Position numbers and translations under genes: made by a program. Under the pieces are notes generated by a model. The model was not told the origin of the DNA, made no database searches, and worked only from the letters and a program-made list of their open reading frames with translations. DNA of 48,975 bases from NCBI GenBank assembly GCA_001662425.1, contig BDDC01000566.1:5209-54183 (forward strand). Direction: 5' to 3'. This document shows, in pieces, positions 1-9,967 of the stretch. This stretch comes from Chlamydomonas sphaeroides. Lineage: Eukaryota > Chlorophyta > Chlorophyceae > Chlamydomonadales > Chlamydomonadaceae. Position 1 is the first letter of the stretch; each line of letters starts with the position of its first letter.

Positions 1-1936
1 GGTGTTTGCGGGTTGCATGGTGCGCCGGCGGGGCAGGACAGGACTCGGCTCGGGTGCGCTGCCGATGGTCGGTGGGTTACGAGTGATGAGGAGCTAGCGG
101 AGGAGGGGTGGAGCGCAAGGCGCCATGGGGCTGATGCTGCGGTGCTGGGGTGGCTGTCGCGTGACACGCCTGGTCGCCTGCCTATCGTAACGCTGACTGC
201 CGTCGGCAATCGGGGCTCTGGCGTGTGGGAGCAGTATTGACACGGCACCCAAGTGCGCGCAAGCGTCAGCTTACCCAGGATGTCACATGCTGCGCAGCCA
301 AGACGAGTACCAAGGCAGCTGCGACGGCAGGACGCGCTGCGAGCTGCAGTTTCGGCATGTGGCGCTAGCGTACCGCGGCGAGCACGCGGCCGATACAGCG
401 GTATTGATATCGTTCGGTTCAGCACCATATGCAACCGCTCGGGTAGTGCTTTGGGCTACGTGGGCTGAAAAGGTTTCATAGCGTAAGGGAGTACTAGAGT
501 AGATAAGTAACGTGATGACAATGGTGCTTTCAGTGTTGCGGCTTTGGGGGCGTCGCGGAAACGTAACGCGGATACATGCCGACGACCAACCGCGGGCGCT
601 GGCGTACGACATGCCATGACGCCAGCTTTCGGTGATTCGGTCCTACGAAACACTACACGACCCTACACGACCTGGCCAACCTGACGCGGTCTGCCAAAAG
701 CGTACATCTTCTCCCCCGCCCGCGGCCCCCGTCAGCGCACCATATCGCACAGCGTCAACGTACAACCCCTGCCGCAAGGCAAGATGGGCCGACCGCGCGC
801 CCGCGCACACGCGCGCCCGCGCCCGCGCCCGCGCCCACGCCCAACGAAGGCAGGGAGCCGGGGGTGTAGCAGCAGTTGACCGTGGGATTGGGGTGCTTCC
901 CGGTCTGGGGCGTGCTGGAATTTAATGGGCAGCCGGCACTTGCTGTGCAATTAGGGGTGCGACAAGGGATAGCGCCGCACGAATTGCATTGCACGCACCA
1001 TTGATTTCAAGGAAGCTTGAAGATAAGGTGAAGCATGAGGAATCAGTCCACGGCGAACCAGGGGAAGCCTGTGCCGCACAGGGCCGCCTGAAGCGCGCGG
1101 CCGCGGGTTCCAACTGCGGCCGCCGCAGCAGCAGGTGGCTGCGGCTGCGACGCATCTAGCTGGGCGGGCGAGGGCGCAGCAATAGTCGATTTGCGGGTGT
1201 GCAGTTGAGTGCGGCCGACACGCACGCACGGGGATGCCCGTTTCGGTGCGGGGCTGGCATGCCAGGACTGCCATGCCTGCTGCAGCGGCGCTGAACGCTG
1301 CTGGCGGCGCACGTGGGCTCCTGTGCCGCAGTTGTGAGCTCTACAGTCCGTCTCCGTCCTGCACCTCTCGCACAACCCGCAACGCATGTCCTTGCCCACA
1401 GCCAGCAGGAGGCCTCGCTGCTGCGCGCATGCAGCGACAGCACCGGCCTTCCACGACTGCTATCCTGCTTATGGCTGCTGCAGCCGCGCCCTGTGCCGGC
1501 GCCGCGCACGTACGCCCCTCGCTTCCGAAGCGACCGCCCGCCGCCCAACTGCCGCCCAACTGCCGCCCTATGCCTAGAGTCAATGCAACGCCACGCAAGC
1601 GCCCAGCCCCCAACCGCCTTGATGATCCCATTGCACGCTGCCCCGGCCCGGCGCAGCGGCCCTTGCCCCTGCCCCGGCCCGCTGCACGTGACCACCTAGC
1701 TACACGAGACCACAGTCCGCACCCCGCCGCTGCATGGTACGCCCAACCCAACGCCCCGCCACAACCCATGCCTCATGTCAACATGGCCTGGCAAGCGCAA
1801 CGGACTCCCGCCTCCTCCTATTGCACCCATCCATCACCAGCTGCGTCCCAAGGGGCTCTTAGCAGCGCATCAAGCGAACGCCCGCCCTCGCTGCACGCTC
1901 CGCCGCGGCCCACGTCCCACGGGCCACTCCCATACA
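1..1936. other. Region without recognisable gene
   Basis: I see no exon chain, RNA gene or family motif here. The right part is the downstream flank of the ZIP gene, whose stop is at 1937-1939 on the minus strand; no TGTAA signal in minus orientation was found in it. The first 650 bases are less GC-rich than the rest. Short ORFs exist on both strands but have no conserved features. Confidence 0.5.
797..842. repeat. GC-rich simple repeat (CGCGCC-like)
   Basis: A stretch of alternating CGCGCC, CGCGCA and CGCCCA units. It is low complexity and creates spurious Arg/Ala-rich reading frames on both strands. Confidence 0.6.
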
Positions 1937-4900
1937 TCAGTGGTGGTGCGGCTCCGGGAGCAGTCCGGACGCGGCCACCAGGCCCACCGCCGCCAGCACG
2001 GCCGCGAACTTGAGGTAGCGCGCGGCGTGTGTTGAAATGTCGCGGCGGTCAGCGCGCATCTCGCCCTCAAACTCCTCCATGATGACCTGCGGGGGCGTTG
2101 CGGTGAACCGGCATGGGCGGTTGATGGCTGACCGCCACAAACAAGATCAAGGCATGGAGGGCAGGCGCAGCTTGTACCTTCGCCTGGGGCCCTGGGGCGC
2201 CGGATGACGCACGCGGACCCGGCGCGCCGGGACACGTGCGCGGCCGCTGGGCTGATGGCCCGGCGGCAGGTGCAGCTGTGCGGTCGGACCCAGGGCTCGG
2301 CAACAAGTTCCCAGCGCGACGAGCCGACCCAGGCCGCGACGTACACGGGACCCCGACGCGGGACCACGGCCCGGCGCCGCACCTCGCTGGCGCCCACGTA
2401 GATGAAGGTGCCGGTGCTGAAGCAGCTGAACACCAGGCGGGCCAGCGGCGACACCACCAGCCGGGCACTGCGGCCGGGTGGGGAGCGGCAGGAGAGGGTG
2501 GCTCCACGCATCTCGACGCCTTGACGATGGAGCAGCGCGAGGTGCAAGGACGCCCGAGACCTCCCGCGGCGCGATACGGCGTAGGGCGCGGCCGCCAGCG
2601 GCCGGCCGCATGGTGAGCCCGGCAGTACCCGTCCCTTCCGTCACTAACCCTTCCCATCGCGTCTCTTCCCATTGCGTCCCGTAACGCCCCATCCCTCCTG
2701 CCGCAGACACGCCAAGCGCGCAGCGGGCCTCACCCGGCGAGGATGGAGAGCGGCGCCACCAGGCAGAAGGGGCCCACGTAGAGCGTCACCTGCGGCCGTG
2801 GACGGGCGCAGCGGGTGGAGCGCTCCAGAGTGCGGCGCGCCGGCTGCCGCAGCTCGCAGCCGCCGGCGCCCGGCCGGCGGCAACACCCGCCCTGCGCCTG
2901 CCCCAGTAGTCTGGTCCCAAGCCCGCGGCACAAACGCCCAAAGCGGAGGCAAGCACCCAGCTACCTGCCTCACTGCCTGCCCTACCAGCCCTCCCCAGCC
3001 CTCCAAGCCCTCCCCGGCCCTCCCCAGCCCTCCCTGCCGCACCTGCGCCATGTTGGCGCCCTCCTTGAGGAAGCGGCTGCTGAGCGCCAGCGCCGACACC
3101 GCCTTGTGGCTGGCGATGGCCGCCAGCAGCACCAAGAACTGCGGCCGGCTGCAGGGGCGAAGGACCGGAATCACCAGGGCGGCACGGCAAGAGAGGGCGT
3201 GTGGATGGCAGGCAGTGAGGGGGAAGGCCCTGGGGACTGCGGCCGGCTGCGAAGCTGGGTCCCAGCGGCCGGTGCCATGCGGGGTGAGCAGAATTGCAGG
3301 TTGTCGGCGCCGCAGGAGTCGGCCGTGCGGGGAACGCGGGCGCCGCGACCAGGGACGGGCTTGCCAGGGAGGCCCACCCGCCCGGTGCGCACCTGTCGCT
3401 GAGGCCCAGGGCGATGCACTCGAGGCTGGTGTGCAGCGCCAGAGCCACCAGCAGAACCTGGCGAAGGGGGAGGGGGGAGGGGCGTGTAGCGAGGGATGAA
3501 TGCACTGGGCTGCCATGTCCGAGCGATGCATCGCTCGGATGTAGCAAGAGGGGGGGCCGGTGCGCCACTCGTCGGCAGGTGGTGGAGGCCGTAGGCTGCC
3601 GCCGAGGCCGGGCCGTGGGTGGAGGCCGGGCCGTGCCAGCGCCAGCCCCAGCGCGCGCTTTCACCAGTCCCTGACCCTGCCGCGGGCCCCTTCCCCTGCC
3701 CAGCGCTCACTCACCACGCCGTGCATGAACCTGAAGCGCGGCCGGATCTCATGGTGGTGGTGGTCGTGGTGGTGGTCGTGGTGGTGGTGGCCGTGGTCAT
3801 GGTGCTGCCCCTGCCCTTGACCGTGCCCGCCGCCGTGCCCATGGCCGTGGCCGACATGGTCGAGGTCGTGCGCATGCTGGCACTGCGCCCCCAGCGCGTG
3901 CGCGTGCGGCAGCGACAGCGCGTACGACGGCGGCGGCGCGCCCTCGTCGGCGCTGGCGCTGCTGGTGGGCGCATCGCCGTGGCCGTGGCCGTGGCTGTGG
4001 CCGCAGCAGCCGTGGGTGTGGACGTGGCCATCCCCATGCCCGTGCCCGTGCCCGTGTCCGTCCCCATGTCCGTGGCCGTGTCCATGGCTGGGCTGGTGCG
4101 CCAGCTTCGGGTCATGGTCGTGGTGCTCGTGGTGGCGCTGGGGTGCAGCCGCGGCCGTCGGCGGCGACGCGCCGCCGCTCGCGGCAGCGAGCCGGCCGCT
4201 GCCGCGGCGGGAGGGCTGCGGCCAGCGCCCGAGCGCGGGCGCCGCGCCGTCGCCCGAGCCGCCGGAGCCGCCGTGGGCGTCGTCGCCGTGCAGGTGGTGC
4301 CGAGCCTGCTCCAGCAGCTGCAGTTGGTGCTGCAGCTGCACCTGCAGCTGCTGCCAGGCTGATGACGACGTCGACGTCGAGGCGGCGGCGGCGCCGTCGC
4401 CGCCGCTGCCGGCGGGTGCCCTGGCGGCGACTGCCTCGAGCGAGGAGGCCGAGGCCGAGGGCGCCAGCAGCGGCGCGCGCAGGTCGTCGGCGGAGGAGCC
4501 GCCGGCGCCCATGAGCCTGCCGGCGCCAACGTCGGCGGCGGCGGGATGGCGGCGGTGGGCTGGCGGGGCGGGATGCGTGGGAGGTGGTGGCGGCGGCGAG
4601 GGCTCATCTACGCACACACACACGGCGCGCGGGCTGTGCTCCGAGTGGCAAGACTCGTCGTCGCCGTCGCAGCTGTCGGACGCGTGGCCTTGCTCGCCAT
4701 GGCCATGGCCGTGGTGGTTGTGGTTGTGATGGTGGCGGTGATGATCGTGATGGTGCGCATGGCCGTGGTGGGCGCGGTTATGCCTGGATCCAGATCCCGC
4801 CTCCGCCGCCACCCGCGCCGCCGCGGCCGCCGCCTCCGCCGCCGCGATGGCGGCGTCGAGCGCCGCCTCCGCCGCGGCGTCCTCCTCGTGCTCCGCCAAC

Positions 4901-7045
4901 GCCTGCGCCACCGCCGGCTCACCCGCGTCGCCGGCAGGCGGCGCGGCCAGGCCGTACTTGGCCGCGACGCCGCGCCTGCTGCCAACCCCGCTGCCCAGCC
5001 CGGCGCCAGCGCCGTCGCTGCCGTGGCCGGCCCCATGCTCCCCGCCCGAGCCGCTGCTCGCCAGCGCAGCCTCCCCAAGGCGCTGCGACGAGGCCGACGG
5101 CTGCACGCCGCGGTGGCCGTGGCCGTGCCCATGGCCGTGGCCATGGCTGTGCCCATTGTCATGAGCGTGGTCGTGGCCGCAGCCGCCGGCCTGGGCGCCG
5201 TGACCGTGCGCCAGTGAGGCGCTGGCCTCGCAGCCAGACGACGCGGCGGTCGGCAACGCGGGCAGCAGGTCGCCCTGGCTGCGGCCGGAGCCCGCTGTGG
5301 GCAGCCCGCGCGGCGGCCGCGGCGCTCGGTGCGAGATTGCCTTGTAGTAGCTGCGGCACCGGGGACAGCGGCCGGGAGCGGCAGGCGACGGTTACCCGGG
5401 GTCAGCGGGGTGTTGCGGCCAGGCGAGTGCGGGGGACACACGTGCCCCCGCAGGCAGCATGCCGCCGCACCTGCTGTGCGTGAAGACATTGCTGTGCTGG
5501 CAGTGCGAGTGGCCCTCGCCGTGCACGTCGAACAGCACCCGCTCCATGTAGAACACCAGGCAGTAGCCAGCCACGATGAGCACCACTGGGGGGACAGGGG
5601 GAGGGAGGAGGCGCACCGAGGGATAAGCGCACGATGATGTGCGAGCGCGGACGGGGGAAGGGGGAGGAGAGGGGCAGGGGCACAGCGGGGACGAAGGGCG
5701 GAACCCCAGGCTGTAGCGCCCAAGCAAACTGCTCGCCGGGGCGACGCGCCGTGCCGTCCGAGCTGCCACGAGCAACCACGCTCCGACAACTGCCAGACGA
5801 AGCCGCGGCCCCACTCACGATACAGGGGATAGTCGCCTCCGTTGGGCCCAATGGGCCCCAGCGCCTCCTGTGCCTCTTCGCAGTGCGGCAGCAGGTGGAT
5901 GAGTCCTGCGGGCAGCAGGGGACGTGGGGGCCAACGCGGAGGATGCAGGCGAGGCTGCATAAGTTGATTCCTGGACGGATGGGTTGGTACGGCTAGGGAG
6001 GTGCGCCCGGGCCGGCAGCCCCCTGCTGCATGGGTGCTGCTGCGAGCCATTCACATGGCCAGTGCGGGCCCCCTACGACGGGCCCCACCTGCGGCCAGGA
6101 AGATGCCCCCGCTGAAGCAGTTCAGCAGCGACAGGTACCACTGCGGCGAGCGCAGCCGCTGGATGAGCAGCGGCAGGTACCTGCGGCGGCGGGGCGCACA
6201 CACCGGGGAAAGAACCGCGCGTGCGGTGATGCACGGCGACGAAGGCAGGCAGGCAGGCCTGCTCGATCCAGGTCCTGTGCCTGCCAAGTTCCCAGCGCCC
6301 GCGCCCCATGCCCGCCCCGACCCACATGCCGGCGACGCCCTCGAGGAAGAGCAGCCCGCCCGCCATCGCCTTGAGCGATGCGCTCGTGCGCTCAACGTCG
6401 CCCCCGTCATTCCCATGGTCATCGTGTTCGGGGCCAGGGTCAGGGCCGGGGCCAGGGCTGGGGTAGGCAGGGGTGGGGTCCTCGTAGGGTTCGTGTTGGT
6501 GCGCTGGGCCTATGGCGAGCGGCAGCCGAAAGCTCAGGGCGGCGTGCTCGGCCGGGCCCCGGCCCAGGAGCAGCGCCGCGTCCGCAGCCAGGGAGGCGCT
6601 GCAGGCTGTGTCCGCCTGCGCAGAGGGAGTGGGTGGTGGGAGGGTCGGGCACGAGCGGTGGGGAGAGCGTCTGGCAGGGCTGTACATGATGCCGTGGGGA
6701 GTTGCGCGCCAACAGGGTCGCGGCTCGGAGGCAACAACGCACCAGGCACTGCTTGAGAACGTCAGCAGCCAGGCTCGTGCCATCGTTAAGAAGCTGCTGA
6801 AGCTGCTGCAGCTGCTGCTGCTGCTGCTGCTGCTGCTGGCTGGCAGCTGTTTGGCCTGGCGCTGCGAGGATAGAAGGGCTGCGGGGCACGAGGGAGGGGG
6901 CTTTGCCGGTGTCGTGCCCTGGTTCGGCGGACCACGTACCCCAGGCTCACGTGGCATGCTCGTTTTCAGGGATGGTCCGCACAGCCAGGCAGCCTGCTGC
7001 CGCAAGCAGCAGGGCCACCACTGCGCACGCCACCCTGTGCAGCAT
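1937..7045 (-). CDS. ZIP family (ZIP1-3 type) divalent metal transporter with giant His-rich loop
   Basis: Predicted membrane importer of zinc or similar metals into the cytosol. Twelve exons close in phase (970 aa): 7045-6951, 6878-6743, 6615-6326, 6180-6089, 5905-5819, 5585-5471, 5350-3715, 3457-3393, 3148-3043, 2789-2734, 2467-2383, 2086-1937. Order: signal peptide (1-22), poly-Gln run (about 41-55), TM1 about 155-180, TM2 with NCFSGGIFLAAG, TM3 with LVFYMERVLFD, a loop of roughly 560 residues (about 255-817) full of HGHGHG and HHHHDHHHD, then TM4 LHTSLECIALGL, TM5 ASHKAVSALALS, TM6, TM7 CFSTGTFIYVGASE and TM8; it ends in PHHH. TM2, TM3, TM5 and TM7 resemble human ZIP1-3. TM4 keeps His and Glu but has Cys where the family usually has Gly. 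Usual ZIPs are 300-450 aa; the excess is almost all one exon. The start follows from the signal peptide and phase. It is divergent from the secreted-protein gene at 7462. Substrate metal is not determined by sequence. Confidence 0.9.
6805..6832 (-). repeat. CAG/CTG trinucleotide run encoding poly-Gln
   Basis: A run of CTG on the plus strand lies in exon 2 of the ZIP gene. In the chosen frame it encodes nine Gln, followed by LQQLQQLL. It falls between the signal peptide and the first transport helix. Confidence 0.8.
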
Positions 7046-7461
7046 TACGAGGACGTCACCGGCCGCCGGTAATGACAAGACGTTTTAACGTCGTCTAACG
7101 AAAGCTGCGCCTCACGGACATCGATCTCGGATGTTTCCCGGGGCGTGACGCAAAGTGAGTTCGTTGGGCGCGTGCGTGCTCTGGGCGTTGTATATCGCGG
7201 CCGAGTCTTAGTTTTATTACTGAGCATTGCCTAGGGTGGCGATGGCGCAAGTACAAGGGGGGCAAAAGGGCTTCTCGGCGAAATGGATCCACTGCTCGCC
7301 TTGAGCGACATACTAGCTGCTGTGTAGCACCAACTGCATCTATAAACGTAGATGCAAACACTGAGCAATCAAGGGGTGCGAGCTGTCCTTGTCAAGCGAC
7401 GCGTGCTTACTGCGACGCAGAGCCAGCGCACAAGCCATACCTGCAACTCACTGGCAACAAA
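7046..7461. promoter_or_regulatory. Divergent promoter between ZIP transporter and secreted-protein genes
   Basis: 416 bases separate the two start codons, which face away from each other. The stretch is less GC-rich than the flanking exons and includes a run around GTTTTATTACTGAG at about 7211-7224. A 6-bp inverted repeat, GACGTT-TT-AACGTC, lies at 7079-7092, 34 bases upstream of the ZIP start codon. One GTAC core, the minimal element bound by the Chlamydomonas copper regulator CRR1, is at 7251-7254, but a single 4-mer is weak evidence. Confidence 0.6.
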
Positions 7462-9472
7462 ATGATCACCCAAGGAAGACAATTGCCGTTGCGGGTGCGC
7501 GCCCTCGCCGCGGCTTGGGTGCTCTTCGGGCTGCTCTTAAGGGTGCACGCGAGCCTCTTCCCCGACAGGTAGGCGCACTTATCCTCTTCTATAGCCATGC
7601 TGGGGGCTGGCCCGAGCCTTGCGACGCGTTGTGCCACACGCATACCCACACGCACAGGTACGCCATGTCGCCTTGCACCCTACGCAAGGAGCTGGAGGAG
7701 AACTGCCAGATCAAGAGCGCGCTGGGCACCAACCAGACCAGCGGCAGCTATGATGGCATGTTGATGCTCTTTGGCGGTGAGCTGCCTGGCTTGCGCCTCT
7801 CACTCTGCCGCCGCGCGCCCCAAAGCCTGAGCGCGAGCTGCTCAAACCCCACTCGACGCCCAAACCCTATTCCCAAATCCGAACAGAGACCAACTGCCGC
7901 GTGTCCATTGAGCAGTGCTACCCGGGCACTTGCTACTCTTTTCGGGACCTGACCCTGCAGTGAGTGGGCTGCGCTTGGGACGGGGGCCGGTCGTCGCACG
8001 TCACAGCCGCGCGGCTGCCCCCAACACGTTGGGTGTCGGCAGTAAGCCCAAGCCATGCAGAAAGCCCCGGCAGCCATCTTCCCCACCGGCGCGACCGGGC
8101 CCGCATCCTGGCACCACCTGAGGATGGGGCTGCGCTTGGCGCCTCGGTTCCAACCGGCAGGTGCTCCGCCCCAGCCGGGCAACCCCCGCCGTCCTTGGTG
8201 CCCAGGGCAACAGCAGCGCAAGCCCCTGCTGCCCACACTGCACTGCGCCCTCCGTCCTCGCCCTGCTAGGCTGCCCAGCGACTTTCTTGTGTGGGGCAGC
8301 AAGGGCTTCTTCAAGAAGTTCGAGGTGAGGGAGCGGCAGGGACGGGAGGACACGACGGGAGGGAGGGGCGACGCACCGCCATGGCGCCAGCTCCGGGGGC
8401 GCTTGGCCCAGCGCCAGGTGCTAGGAGGTGACGTGGCTTTCCCACCATGTTGAGCGCAGCTGGACAGTGCCGCCGCAGGGCACTCGGCCATGCCATGGCG
8501 CTCGCTCCCTCCAAGCCGGACCCCGCCCTGCCCCCGCTACCCTCAGATCATACGGGGAGGCAAGGACGTGACCATGACCAGGTGTGTTGTGAGGAGGGGC
8601 GTGGAGGGGAGGGAGTGCCACCGCGCTGCTGCCTCAGTCCTGGCCAAGCCCGTGGCCCCTGGGGACATCCACTTGGCCGTAGCCCGCTGAAGTGCCGCTG
8701 CGCCTACTGGGCAGGGGCAGACCCGCTGCATCGCTGCAGCAGGAGCGCTGTGCGCCCCGGCCTCGGCTTGCGCTCTCCCCGCTGCGTACCTCAGCACCTG
8801 ATCCGCATGCCCCGCCCTCCCGCCGCTGCCCTGCCAGCGAGGGCGTGTCCTTCGTGGCCACCGACGATGTGGTGCTGGTCGAGTACACCACCGTCACGTG
8901 CCAGGAGTTCTTCAGGTGCAGCGCGGGGCAGCAGGGCGGCGGGCGCGTGGGGCTGGGCAAGCGGGGGCGGCGTCCGGGGGCGTTGCGCTCAGCGGCTGGT
9001 AGCCTATGCACGGTCCGTAGTCGCAGGAGCAGGAGATCACCACGGAGGGTTGTCGGAGGTGTGAGGCAGCGTGTGCCGTAGGGGTCAAGCGGGCGGAGCG
9101 GCAGCTGTGTATTTGGGGCAGGTTACAGGGCTGGCCACCGGAGGGGCGGTATCGCGAAGATGGGCGCCCCCTAGGCCGCGGCCGCTACTTCGCAGCCCTC
9201 CATGCCCCTCCCACCGCAGGTCACACGGCGGCGTACTTCACCAGCTGTGCGACCAGCCCCTGGAGGCGATAACGGTATGCACGGATGGGCACGCGGGGCC
9301 GTCCGGCGGCGCGCGCATGCAGAGCCACACGCGGCCCCTGCCACAGGCCTCGCGTTCCTATCCTCGTTTCAAAACACACATGCACACACTCCTATGCACC
9401 ACGCCCGCCCTCCCCCAGACCATCGACACGCGGGGCCCAAACTCGCTGTCGTGCTCTGCGGCCAAGCGATGA
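7462..9472 (+). CDS. Small secreted cysteine-rich protein, family not recognised
   Basis: Eight exons close in phase to 191 aa: 7462-7568, 7658-7776, 7887-7959, 8270-8324, 8547-8581, 8838-8915, 9220-9274, 9419-9472. The N-terminus has a clear signal peptide with hydrophobic core ALAAAWVLFGLLL, so the product enters the secretory pathway. The mature part has several spaced Cys, including one pair in CYPGTCYSF, and an NQT N-glycosylation sequon. No transmembrane segment follows, so an extracellular, wall or lumenal location is likely. I do not recognise a domain and assign no function. The ATG is the first in frame before the signal peptide. A TGTAA signal lies 66 bases after the stop. Exons are small (35-119 bases), so individual borders are less certain than the gene itself. 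Confidence 0.7.
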
Positions 9473-9967
9473 CAGCCGGCCGTCGCGCACGACGCGGCCG
9501 CACAAGGAGCCCATCACCACCAACGCACGAGGCGCCATGTAACGCAAGAACTGCCCCGGCTCACGCAGCGGAGCGCCCCAATCACCGCTCGCAGCGCAGC
9601 ACACCGCCACAGGCCAGACCTGGGACACACACAGACACACGCCCACGAAACATGTCATACGCCGCCGCAACATCGCAACAGTACAGCGGCAGCCCCCTCC
9701 GCGCATGCTTCCCCCAGCTGCGAGCCCAGTCCAAGTCCTCCCGCAACGCCAGCGGGCCCCGTCCTGCAGCCATGCCCCAGAAGCCGTCCGCGGCGTGCCG
9801 CCGCCTGGCCGCCGCCCTCCGGTTCCCCTTTTGTCAAGCCCGCACACCCGCGCCCCAGGCCAATCATCCTCTCGCCAGTCCTTTCGCCCCAGCCCTAAGC
9901 CTCCAAAGCCGTCGTCAGCCAAAGCCGTCGTCCTGCAGCCACGTAGCTCACAGCTACACGGCCCCGC
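9473..9967. other. Tail-to-tail intergenic region
   Basis: It holds the 3' flanks of the secreted-protein gene (+) and the ARS2 gene (-). Apart from TGTAA at 9538 I see no further element. A long plus-strand reading frame crossing it continues antisense through ARS2 exons and is a GC shadow. Confidence 0.6.
9538..9542 (+). terminator. TGTAA polyadenylation signal of the secreted-protein gene
   Basis: TGTAA is the standard volvocine polyadenylation signal. This copy is 66 bases after the stop at 9472, in the correct orientation. Confidence 0.6.

Noticed and set aside
13..653. Short ORFs at the left edge
   Set aside because: No conserved motif, no splice-linked partner, and reading frames on both strands are equally open.
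3619..5217. Plus-strand hydrophobic ORFs rich in Val and Met
   Set aside because: They are the complement of the His-rich ZIP exon (GTG/ATG runs opposite CAC/CAT).
7251..7254. GTAC copper-response core in the ZIP promoter
   Set aside because: A single 4-base match is expected by chance and no second copy lies close by.
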